60,000 nt of DNA. Source: Polytrichum commune (Eukaryota; Streptophyta; Polytrichopsida; Polytrichales; Polytrichaceae). Under the pieces are notes generated by a model. The model did no database searches and had not been told where the DNA came from. It saw nothing but the letters and a program-made list of their open reading frames with translations. Position numbers and translations under genes: made by a program. Below, piece by piece: positions 42,740-51,996 of the stretch (its first letter is position 1; every line of letters starts with the position of its first letter). The stretch lies in NCBI GenBank assembly GCA_950295325.1, contig OX485808.1, forward strand, positions 34,990,527-35,050,526, written 5' to 3'.

Positions 42740-43125
42740 CTGCTACTAAGGCAGACGTGCCTAATTTGGCTACTTATCTCACTTGGGACACCTACATTTG
42801 AGTGGCATGTGGTTTGGTGTGGTTCCAAGAACAGATACCTAAAAAGATATGTCTTTGAAAGAGATTGGACATTGTGCCTAACATATGATAACCATTCTAG
42901 GCTCAATGGTCAACATAATTGGGGGGGGGGGCATGTATGACCATATAACAAGCATGAGAATTTTCACTCTTGCTAGCGAATAAATTATTCATATGAGCTC
43001 CCAAAGCTATGAGGAAAGTGACTGCGGCCTCGATTTGGAATTGCTAGCCATCTCTTACTCATTACACGTTTCATATCCTAGGACAAGTGGGCTAGTTGGA
43101 CATAGTAACCATCAAAGACCTTATC
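42740..43125 (+). repeat. Dispersed repeat family B, copy 5
   Basis: The fullest copy: 'taatttggctacttatctca', 'cacctacatttgagtggcat', 'aagagattggac', 'aaccattctaggctcaatgg', 'catatgagctccc', 'gatttggaattgctagccat' and 'ctaggacaagtggg'. Confidence 0.7.
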
Positions 43126-44862
43126 AGATTCAGAGTTGGCATGAACAGAAATACTTAGTTGCCATCTGAACTATTGACATCTACCATAATAGATTGATGT
43201 TGGTCTTGGCATTCCTGGAAATGTTTGAGCCATTGGAACTCTCCAGACCTACCTTTAGAGGTTGTTGTTGGTTCTCGATGATGCGAGCCATGCTCTTGTT
43301 GAGATAAATTTTGATTGAATGCTCTAGTTGACCTTTGAGTGTAAGTTCATCCAACTGCATGAGTTCTTTAACCTTCTTGTACAAGACATTGTTGAAAAGG
43401 CGTGACGATGGGGTGGTGGCTTGATGGGTGATAAAGTATTGTTCTATGAAACCACACCTTTGCCCACCAAATGGCTAAAGAAGTTGGCCACAGAACTCAG
43501 CCACATTGTGGAGTTTGTTGTTGTCCAACTGGTGGATGAGTGCAACCTGTTTTTTGGAACAACGCTCAAAGATGCCTTCGTATAACTCTCTATTCCTCCA
43601 ACATAAATTGTGAGCGACAAGAACATACTATTTATGTTGCTTTCTCCCCAACTGCAACATTCTATGAGCATTACCCAAAGGTCCAATTCTTGGCTAGGCA
43701 ACGCTTTCATGTTCAAGACATTATAGTGCCTCGGGTATAGCTTGAACCTAGCCTTTCCAATGGAAGCAGTCTTTGAGAGCTTGAGATAGGTAGCACACCG
43801 CTAGTGAACAAGAAAAAAATTCCGTTTCATCTTCCTCTTCATCATTGTACTAGTAATCGATAATCTCATGGGCACGAAGGATTGAGTCATATCCGTTTTT
43901 TTCACGATCCATGGAGTTTGGGTTTCTTCAAAAATATGAGCACGAATCTTTTCATGTGTTCAACCCAATGTCAAGGCTAACTTCATGACTCCTAATCTCA
44001 TTCACTGCAACCCAATCTAACTCCAAAATTAATATTAGAAAGTCATGGAGCCGGGCCTTACAGATAGCAAATAGGTCCATGATCATGGTTTGGACCCGGT
44101 TAGTGATGGCTCCTTCATACAAAATCACTCGAAGACTCTCAAAAATACCATCTGACTATTTAGGCAAGACTTGTTGTAAGAAAGAACCCCAATTCCTTTA
44201 TGAACTCAACTTCTCATTCCACATTGTCCTCAGTAGGCTCTGTCAACAACTGCATCACGATCCCCAATGCGAGGCTTTTCCTTGGCCATGTGTCGATTCA
44301 TAAGGTGTGTGCAAGGGACTTCAATGCTCTTGGCAACACCTACTTATTGTTCCTTTGTTTAAGGCCTGCCTCCATTGCTTTAGTGGCATCGATTTGAGGA
44401 CAAATTTGTCCAATGTTGTAAATATGCATGTGTTTGAAGCCTAGTGAGCGCTCAGTAGAATGGGCGGCGAATAAGGTCGAGGCATCCATAGTCAACTGGG
44501 TCCATTTAACCGTTCACTAGGGTCATGTAATGCCGACATGGATGAGATCTATACTTTTTAGGCAAACGAACTTAAGGTTTATGTGGAGGAGCCTTGTGAT
44601 TGATTACCCTCATACGAGTTTTGATAACTTGTCATAGCCAAGCATTAGAAATTAGATTAGCAATTACAGATCAAACCTATAGATCGACTATCTTACCCTA
44701 ACTTTACAGCTTCGAACTTTGTAGCAATTTCCATATTCAGGGAAAAAATAAGAATAAAGTGTTTTATGCATTCTCTTCGCAAGAAAACGAATTCCCCGCT
44801 ATTACTCCTCCTAAGCAGATGCAAGCTCTACTATTTTTATCAGTTAGAGATGCCTCAACCAG

Positions 44863-45095
44863 GGCTCAGGAAGAACCGGCAATTAGCTAGTTACAGATGA
44901 ACCAGTTGAGTTTGAGAAATAACCGGTTGAAGTTGGAGACTTCAAGAGGATTACCAATCATTCTAGAGGAATCTATAGAATATACCTCAAATGAATGAAG
45001 CAAAACCGGAAGATGTCAACATGTAACCAGTTGGATTTAGAATCACTATTAGTATCTTAACCGACTATGCCCAAAAATTTCCCGGGCACTGGCCT
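44863..45095 (+). repeat. Dispersed repeat family A, copy 2
   Basis: Matches copies at 520-770 and 47140-47365 along its whole length and keeps AACCAGTT and AACCGGTT motifs. It lies about 500 bp outside the Harbinger left end. Confidence 0.75.
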
Positions 45096-45601
45096 CAACC
45101 TTATGTTCTCTTCAAGAAGAGCTACAACAAGTTGGATGTTGGATGCAGTGACCTGGTTGACAAGATTGTTGTTAACACTATATTAAACATTTCAGGACTT
45201 TTGGGAGTCCCAAAATTGCAAAAAAAAGGTATACTTTGGCCTAATGGGAACATGGGAACAGTTCCTCTTGTGGTAAGTGTCCCAACACTCTTGTCATCCA
45301 CAATTTCAAAATTTGAACAGATGTCCACTTTTACTTAGTCTGATACGATTGTTTTGTTTTCTTTATTCTTCGTAGCAATCGGTTTGAATAGATATTCACC
45401 ATAGCATGTTGATCTGGAATTACTACTTAATCTTAAAGCAACAGTATGGACTTAAAAGTCCCCCAAATTTGCGACAATGGTATGTGATGTTGGTTTTTGA
45501 TCCTGTGTTGAGTTTGGGTTAACGTATCTTACTTTTATTTTTCTACCTCAATTTGTTGTTCATAAACAAGACCATGACCAAGAAAAGGGAAGGTGGTCTC
45601 A

Positions 45602-45625
45602 GGGCCGTGCCACATTGGGGGCAGG
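45602..45625 (+). repeat. Harbinger left terminal inverted repeat
   Basis: 24 bp; 19 of 24 match the right repeat. The TSD copy TCA directly precedes it. Confidence 0.85.
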
Positions 45626-46119
45626 CAGGTCCGTGCCCCGCCTCCCATTGGCCGAGGGCGGTGCCTACCTGCCCCACTGACGGCAAGCGGCAGACGGCAT
45701 ATACCTCCGTGGCATGCCCTAGATTTTAGGGAATCTACCGGGGGGCTCCGGCTGGTACCCCCTACCCCCCCGGCGCCGGGATCCTTCGTGGCAGCCCTTC
45801 ATCCCCCGGGCTTCATCCCCCCCCCCCCCAGCTCTGCTGCTGCTCCAGCTGAGGCGCCTGCTTCCAGCTGCCTCGCCTGCTTCACCTGCTTCACCTGCAC
45901 CTGCTTCAGCTGAAGCTGCTTAAACTGCTTCACCTTCACCTTCAGCTGCTCGAGTCGTCATCGACATTTCGTGCTCAACATCGACATCTCAGGTACGTGT
46001 TTGTGCTCGTGTTCGTGTTCTTCATTTTTTTCCTCATTTTTTTTCTCATTTTTCTCATTTTTTTCCCTTCCCTTGGCAACAACTTACCATTCCACTTCAA
46101 ATTGGGTTTAGGGTTTCAC

Positions 46120-48201
46120 ATGGAGTCGCAGGGAACTAGTAGGGAAGCGGGTGGTGCCAACACCAATGTTGTGACTGGTGGAATCCCCCCTGTCGTTGGC
46201 ACTGCAATTTCGGGACAAGGTCTTCCCATTCCTCCCGCACCATTCTTTCATGGCTTTCATGGGGTGGGAAATCAATTGCCATTTCTATACTCCCATTCCT
46301 ACATGCCTCCAATTCCAAGATTTGGGTTTAGTGCTCCCGCCCAAGGCACTCCAAGCGCCACCATTGATCTCACGGAAGGTTCACCAAAACAAGGCCCCCA
46401 AGAAACCGTCATTGACCTATCCAAGTCCAACAAGAAACGGAGAGCCCCTCGCAAAAAACCCGAAATTGTCGAATTGGACGATGGCAAAGAGGATGTGGAG
46501 CTCTTGAGGAATGCAAACCAGTGGAGGGACCACTGGGTCATTCAACTCATCTCCCTTCGTGGGGAGATGCAAAACACATTCAATGCCCCCCCAAAGCAAG
46601 GTGCGCCTATTGAATTTCACAACATTTTTGAGTTTTTTTCCGTGCTTTCCATTATGCTTTTGGGCCTTCGTATGTGCACGCCAATTACAACCTGCTTGAT
46701 TACTCCTTTGAATTAATTTGATTTTATTGAGTATATCCGGGGAGATTTTTGGGCATTATCGGTCAAAATCCTAGTGTTTCCAAGTCCAACCATCTACATG
46801 TTGTGATCTTTTGTTTTTTCTTTATTGATTTGAGGCATATTTTATACATTCCTCTGTAATGATCAGTAATTGTCCTGAAGTTTTGAGCTTCAGCTGGTTA
46901 TTTCTCCAAGTCATCAGTTCATCCGTAACTAACGGTTCGTTCTCCCTGTTCGAAATCATGAAAACCTTCAAGAGAATCAAATTATACATATGGTATTTCA
47001 AACATTTTGTGAACACTTCCTTTTTTTGTATTTGATCCAACCAAAGTGGAAGCCCTCCATTATTCAGTAACTAACATGGATTTGTATTAGAGGCTGTATG
47101 ACCTGAGTTTGTGGGAGGGTTTAATATGGTTCATGAACAAAGACCGGAGAGAACCGACTGCTAATTGCAGATGAACTGGTTGAGTTTGAGAGATTACCAG
47201 TTGAAGTTCAAGACTTCCGGAAAATTACTGACCATTTTAGTGGAATCTATGGAATGTACCTCGATTTGGTAAAGAAAAACCGAAAGATCACAACATGTAA
47301 CCAGTTGATTTGGAAACACTAGGATTTTGACCCATAATGCCTAAAAATCTAAACTGTTTTGGTCATTGTTTTGGTCAATTTGTGGCTCATCAGTGCTTGA
47401 CAATGAATGGGAAAACCAACTATTGATTATAAGATGAACTGCTATAAGATGAACCAGCTATAAGATGAACTGCTGCTAGCCATTTTTTTTGTCTGCTGAG
47501 TGAGTATTTTTATCTGCAGTCTGCAATTACTGTATTAACAGTAATGTGCATGGAATTTCGACGTGTTTTTGAATGCGTTTGCTGTATTGAATTGAGGCTG
47601 CAGCCAGCTAAGCTGCGTTTATGAATTTTTGTGCGGAATATTTGCTTTTGTTTGTCAATAACGTTGCGATGTTATGCAATTAAAGGTTTTTGCACGTGGA
47701 ATGGATCGATGTGCAGGTGTGGACAATTGGTCCCGGTTGCACACAAAATTGGTTGCTCTTTGTCCGGATTTTACGAAGGACAGTGAGGCATGTAGGAAGA
47801 AGTGGAGTGTGGTTTATAATGAGTACAAAGAAGACAAATCCATGAACTTGAGGTCCGGTTCAGATCGATCCGAGAAGTGTCGCTGGTACACTCTCGTGGA
47901 TGAGTTCATGTCGGATAGGGCACATGTGATTTCACATGCACATGCGAGTGCCACGAATCCGGATGGCCCAAAAATATCAAGCACAACGGAAGCCAATACC
48001 ACGAAGCTTACAAGCGGGGAGAGCATTACAAAGTCCCCGGAACCGAAGCGGAGGGAAGAGGTTTTCATGGAACGATGTCTAGGGGAGATTAGGGAGAGTA
48101 GCGATCGCCTTATGGATACTATGAAAACAGACAATGAGATGAAAATGACTCTACTTTTGGGCATGCAAGGCTTAATGCAAAAAATGATTGAAAAAATGTA
48201 A
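46120..48201 (+). CDS. Harbinger ORF1: Myb/SANT-like DNA-binding protein (2 exons, 321 aa)
   Basis: Accessory protein that in PIF/Harbinger/Pong elements binds element DNA and helps bring the transposase into the nucleus. Exon 1 46120-46600, exon 2 47717-48201, GT-AG intron, phase closes (G|GT). The trihelix/SANT-like domain spans the junction: NQWRDHWVIQLISLRGEM (133-150), then DNWSRLHTKLV, CRKKWSVVYNEYKEDK and RWYTLVDEFM. The N-terminal half is Pro/Gly-rich with a basic stretch NKKRRAPRKKP (104-114), a likely nuclear signal. Three SIM-like motifs surround it: TIDLTEG, TVIDLSKS and EIVELDD. The C-terminus is helical and Met-rich. No stop or frameshift. The intron contains a family A repeat. 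Confidence 0.8.
47140..47365 (+). repeat. Dispersed repeat family A, copy 3, in the Harbinger ORF1 intron
   Basis: Matches the other two copies. It lies wholly inside the intron between the two ORF1 exons, so it either inserted into the transposon or was carried by it. Confidence 0.75.
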
Positions 48202-48305
48202 GTACGTGTTATTCAAACATTTTCTTCAATAAAGGTTTCGGGCATACTATTTTTTGTCTTAGCCATCCATAAATCTATTGCTATGCTAGTCCATGTTGCA
48301 GGTAC

Positions 48306-49133
48306 CTAGTTGATTCGGCATGGGAGTTGTTACACACTCCTTAGCGGAAATCGACTTCCATGACCACAACCCTACTGTCTTAATCAATCAATACCCTTTG
48401 TGGGATGTAGGTTAGCACGCAGTTTGGCACCGTAACCCGGCTTTCGGTTCGCCCCGCATCGCCAGTTCTGCTAACCAAAAATGGCCCACTTCGAGCTCTC
48501 ATTCTGTGTCAGGTTTCAACTAACGAACCCTAGCGGCCTGTGTGTATGTTTGACAAATTTCATGTGACGTTGAACTTGAAATCCAAAGTGTCACGTGACG
48601 TTTTCAAAATCAATATTGTATGTCAATTGACATCTACATTTTATTCCTGAATGTCACCTCAATTTATAGTACTGAGGTAGCACGTGTCATTTCAATTTCT
48701 AGTGTGTCAATTGACGTGCGGTTTTTTTCTTCACAAGCCACAGTACGTGTCAATTTCTAGATTGTGCGTGTCAATTGACGTGCATTTTTTTTTGTGCAAA
48801 TTTTTGCGTGTCAAAAGAGAAAAACTTGCAAAAACTTTGTCAAACATATACGCTGCTAGCGGCTTACCTATTTAAAGTTTGAGAATATGTCGAGGGTGTT
48901 ACACCCCCGATGCCCCTAATCATTTGCTTTACCTGATAACAGTTCACGAGCTCCAGCTATCATGAGGGAAACTTCGGAGTGAACCAAGTACTAGATGGTA
49001 CGATTAGTCTTTCGCCCCGGTACCCAAGTATGACGAACGATTTACACATCAGGATCGCTACGAGTTACCACCAGAGTTTCATCTGGCTTCGCCCTGCTCA
49101 GGCATAGTTCACCATATTTCGGGTCCTAACAGG
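48306..49133 (-). pseudogene. Fragment of 25S rRNA, antisense, split by a MITE
   Basis: On the minus strand the sequence follows plant 25S rRNA domain II closely for about 500 nt. Conserved blocks include GGTGAACTATGCCTGAGC, GGGGCGAAAGACTAATCG, CCGAAGTTTCCCTCA, TTCTCAAACTTTAAATAGGT, GTGGGCCATTTTTGGT, AGCAGAACTGGCGATGCGGG, GGAAGTCGATTTCCGCTAAG and GGAGTGTGTAACAACTC. Variable loops and many C or G positions have drifted, mostly to T or A, so it is a decayed partial copy and not a working rRNA. Its two parts (48306-48537 and 48864-49133) are separated by a 318-bp insertion. Confidence 0.9.
48538..48855. mobile_element. hAT-type MITE inside the rRNA fragment (318 bp)
   Basis: An 8-bp direct repeat CTAGCGGC flanks it (48530-48537 and 48856-48863), as expected for hAT. 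The right terminus in reverse complement reads CAGCGTATATGTTTGACAAA, and the left reads CTGTGTGTATGTTTGACAAA. CAGNG ends are typical of hAT elements. The interior has three GTCAATTGAC palindromes (near 48622, 48705 and 48769). It has no coding capacity. Confidence 0.85.
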
Positions 49134-49205
49134 TTTGCTTACAGTCAAACATTTCACAGAAAATCAAGCCATGCGTTTATTGAAAAATTGTTGGCACATG
49201 TTATT

Positions 49206-50620
49206 TCAAACACTATCCTCAGTAAAAGTTTCGGCTACACTAGCCTTTGTCTTAGCCATCCACAAACTTCTCGCTATGCTAGTCCGTCTTGCAGATAACT
49301 CCTTAAATGATTTCCCCCCGGTACTCATTGCAATTTCAAATTTTTTGGCCGCCTCTTGTTTTAGATACTCAAAAGTCTCTCTTGAACTCTCGTCAATTCC
49401 AGCTAAACTTTGCAAAGCCAAATCGGCCACCGCCAGTCGCTCCCGCATACCACTACCGCCAGTTGCTCCCGCACGGGCATTGGACAACCCACTGTGTACA
49501 TCATCCGTAGCCTCCCGCATCCATTCTTGTTTACATAGGTTGTCTCCGAAAATAAGACACATATTGTGCAAAATCAAGCAGGTTGTAACCAAATCAGGCA
49601 CATTCTTCAAGTGTGCGTCCACCTTCTTCAACAAGATTCGCCATCGGAGTTTGAGCATCCCAAGGCCCTTTCAACACACATTCGGGTAGAGGATTGGACA
49701 TAATTCCAATGATATTCCTCCCTTGAAAGGCCATCCTTATGGCCTTTAAAGGGAGCGAACATCCATGGCCTACAGGGGTAGGCGGCATCGCCCACTAAGG
49801 CATAAGGTGAGAGCATGCCAGCCTCACAGTATTGGCCTATGTCACTTCTTCCCCACAAATTTGCATCGTGCATGGAACCAGCCCAGCCGATGTCAAAGTC
49901 CCAAAAAAAACACTTCGACGTTACTACACCCTGCAAAAGGACGGAGTGAAATCCTTTGCGGTTGTAGTAGTCGGCGGCATGCAAGCGGGGAGCAACGATG
50001 GGTATGTAGGACCCATCAACAGCTCCAACCACATATGGAATGCCATGTATATCCTGAAAATCTCTCGCATATTTTTCCATAATTACAGGGGTAGGCCATT
50101 TGATGAAATTTTGTAGCAAATGTGTTTTCACAGCAATACAAAATTGAGATACCGCAACTTGGCTAGAAGAAAGGCCAATCCGATATAAATCCGCAATGGA
50201 TTGCATTGAATTACCTGTGGCAAGTCTTGAAATTGCTACAGCAACCTTGACATGCACTGGAATGGCCAACCGCAGACGTGTATCCCGCCGTTGCAAATCC
50301 GGCGCGAGAGTACTACACAAGTACTCAAATGTTGAGAGGTCCATTCGCATACGCCCTTTAAACTCCCGGGCATTGAATGAACCCAAGAGGTTCCGATCGA
50401 AGAATCCTGGTAGAAACAAGCCTCTATCGTGGGCCCACAATCGTCTTTGGCCTCTCCCGTTCAAAACCCTAAACCCGTGCATCGCAAAGGTAATGTACCA
50501 CAGTTGATGCAAATTCCACATGAAAATCGCCTCCGCATCTCTAGACATACAATCCAATGTAGTGTATAATGACATTTGGAAGAGAAACATAAAAAATAAT
50601 TTTCTGAGCTCGGGATCCAT
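49206..50620 (-). pseudogene. Harbinger transposase (DDE_Tnp_4) with one frameshift
   Basis: Transposase of the PIF/Harbinger family, which cuts and pastes the element. From Met at 50620 the frame includes the helix-turn-helix-like LATGNSMQSIADLYRIGLSS and the catalytic triad: D202 in VGAVDGSYIP, D278 in VGDAAYP and E317 in CVERALG. Immediately after the Glu, at a run of three G in the coding strand (49659-49661), the frame shifts. The family-typical continuation LKLRWRILLKK...LILHNMC is in another frame that runs to 49206. One lost G explains it. Everything needed for catalysis lies before the break; only the C-terminal ~150 residues are displaced. An upstream extension of the frame lacks an ATG. 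Confidence 0.85.
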
Positions 50621-50882
50621 TTTCACAGTATGCAGGTACAAGCCGGCAACAAGCAGCTGAGAACTCGCAGCAGCTGGAACAGACACAAAAAAAATGACTC
50701 TGCTGAGGAGCTCGAGACTATTCACAGTCTCTGCTGGAGCCTGCCTGCCTGGGGCTCCATTCGGAAGTTGCTGGGAAGGCAGCTGGCTTCACCCAGCTGC
50801 CGCTAATGTGGCAGGAGCCACGGCAGCAAGCCAAGGTGGCACGGCAAGCCTAGGTCGAACCCTAGCCTGTGGCCGGGTAAGC

Positions 50883-50906
50883 CCTGCCCCTAGTGTGGTA
50901 TGGGCC
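50883..50906 (-). repeat. Harbinger right terminal inverted repeat
   Basis: Reverse-complement partner of 45602-45625, followed by the TSD copy TCA. Confidence 0.85.
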
Positions 50907-50909
50907 TCA

Positions 50910-51890
50910 ATAGAGTAGACAGACCCATTTCCAATAACTTAACTCAAGCAATTTTGCATAAGTGTAGTACATGTGTGGTACTGGAGTGATTTTTCACCGG
51001 TCTAGAAATTGATATCACAACGTGTAACAAAAAACATCACAATGCATTTCCAAGTTTTGAAATTACTATAAATTTTCAAAGACAATATTCTCTCCCATAT
51101 TGTAGTAGGGCTTGACTTATTTTTGTTGATTGGGAGACAAAACTTGAGTATAATTAGTGCCCTTTCCAAGGAATCAAAACCATGTCCTTTTAACTTACTT
51201 TTTCCTCAAGTTGAATGAGACAACTACATGTGTGATTCTTCATGACTTATTCCATCACGTTAGAAAACGATGGCTACATGTGTGGAAGTTCACAACTTTA
51301 GGGAACTCAATATATATTGAGATTTGTGGGTATTGGAAATGGGTTTGTCTGCTCTAAAGGTTTGTTAAACATAGCATTTGGAAAGTCCTCGGTGATGATA
51401 CAAATGGAAAACACTACATTAAATAGGAAATTTAGTGTTTGATACACTAAATACGAATGCATACACTAAATATTAATAATCCTATGAAAGTAAGTAACAT
51501 TAAATATAGACTTAAACACTAAATATCAACTCTGGTAATATGTGGAAGTTACATGTTTGAATTTAGTGTTACTAAGGATATGGAAAAAATGATATAATAA
51601 GGAAAATACCAGTAGGGAAGATAGTAGCACATTTATGTCTAACACTAATTGTTCAAGAATTGAAAATTAGTGTTGAGCAGGGTAAGCTAGTAAAAACACT
51701 AAATATAATCAAACACTAAATATCCTATTTATTGTACCATTATGCTATGTAGGCAAATGATTCAAATGAATGATATACTTATATGGATACTCAAATGAAT
51801 TTTGAGTATCCGTAGCTTATTCATGGACAAGAGTATTATTCTTGTCCAAGAATGGGGACACAAAATAGAGGTCTTCATTAGGAAAGACCT
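50910..51890. other. Intergenic DNA with an ACACTAAAT motif cluster
   Basis: About ten copies of ACACTAAAT or close variants, in both orientations, lie between 51429 and 51724. Two short hairpins follow at 51785-51811 (11-bp stem) and 51825-51847 (7-bp stem). No gene seen. Confidence 0.6.
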
Positions 51891-51896
51891 AAAAAA
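51891..51896 (-). terminator. RNA polymerase III terminator of tRNA-Thr
   Basis: Six T residues on the minus strand, 23 nt after the tRNA 3' end. This is the standard Pol III stop signal. Confidence 0.75.
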
Positions 51897-51919
51897 GGAA
51901 TTGCCTTTCGAACAGGTAA

Positions 51920-51991
51920 TGCCCTCGATGAGGATCGAACTCACGACCTTTCCCTTACGAAGGGAACGCACTACCACTATGCTACGAAGGC
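51920..51991 (-). tRNA. trnT-CGU: tRNA-Thr (anticodon CGT)
   Basis: A 72-nt cloverleaf folds completely. Acceptor GCCTTCG/CGAGGGC (one G-U), D arm GCAT/GTGC, anticodon arm TTCCC/GGGAA with loop TTCGTAA (anticodon CGT, codon ACG), five-base variable loop, T arm GTGAG/CTCAT with loop TTCGATC, discriminator A. A box TAGCATAGTGG and B box GTTCGATCC are present. Upstream on the minus strand are TATAAA and a CAA motif just before the first base, as in plant nuclear tRNA genes. No intron and no encoded CCA. Confidence 0.88.
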
Positions 51992-51996
51992 GGATG

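Larger units (their letters stand above)
42001..45598. other. Intergenic DNA between PAA2 and the Harbinger element
   Basis: PAA2 3' flank, then repeats: family B copy 5 (about 42740-43125, including an 11-G tract at 42921-42931) and family A copy 2 (about 44863-45095). The region 43400-44400 has open frames on both strands without a recognisable domain. Confidence 0.5.
48165..49292. repeat. Direct repeats of about 130 bp flanking the rRNA block
   Basis: 48165-48300 and about 49153-49292 are diverged direct repeats. They share 'caagg/cc...atgc', 'attgaaaaa', 'tgttatt-caaac', 'gtcttagccatcca' and 'gctatgctagtcc'. Each includes the end of ORF1 and, on the minus strand, the last 25 or so codons of the transposase with its stop. 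The 48.2-kb copy reads SIAIDLWMAKTKNSMPETF and the 49.2-kb copy SIARSLWMAKTKASVAETF. The duplication covers the tail-to-tail junction of the two genes. Confidence 0.75.
45602..50906. mobile_element. PIF/Harbinger DNA transposon (5305 bp)
   Basis: Terminal inverted repeats of 24 bp at 45602-45625 and 50883-50906 match at 19 positions; both include CCACA and GGGGCAGG. The ends are GGGCCGTG... and, in reverse complement, GGCCCATA.... TCA flanks both ends (45599-45601 and 50907-50909) as a 3-bp target duplication; the family usually uses TTA or TAA. It carries the expected gene pair, a Myb/SANT-like ORF (+) and a DDE transposase (-), in tail-to-tail order. Subterminal regions are GC-rich with CAGCTG palindromes. 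The interior holds an antisense 25S rRNA-like block containing a hAT-type MITE. One frameshift in the transposase suggests it is no longer autonomous, or there is a sequence error. Confidence 0.9.

Noticed and set aside
43444-43740. Open frames on both strands at 43.4-43.7 kb considered as transposon gag
   Set aside because: No zinc knuckle, no protease or other Pol motif, and no terminal repeats nearby.
45593-45913. 106-codon plus-strand frame at the Harbinger left end
   Set aside because: It crosses the element terminus and the TIR, and its composition reflects the GC-rich subterminal repeats.
51920-51991. tRNA-like head of a SINE
   Set aside because: The full cloverleaf, discriminator base, CAA/TATA upstream context and a T6 stop directly downstream fit a real tRNA gene, and no tRNA-unrelated SINE body follows.
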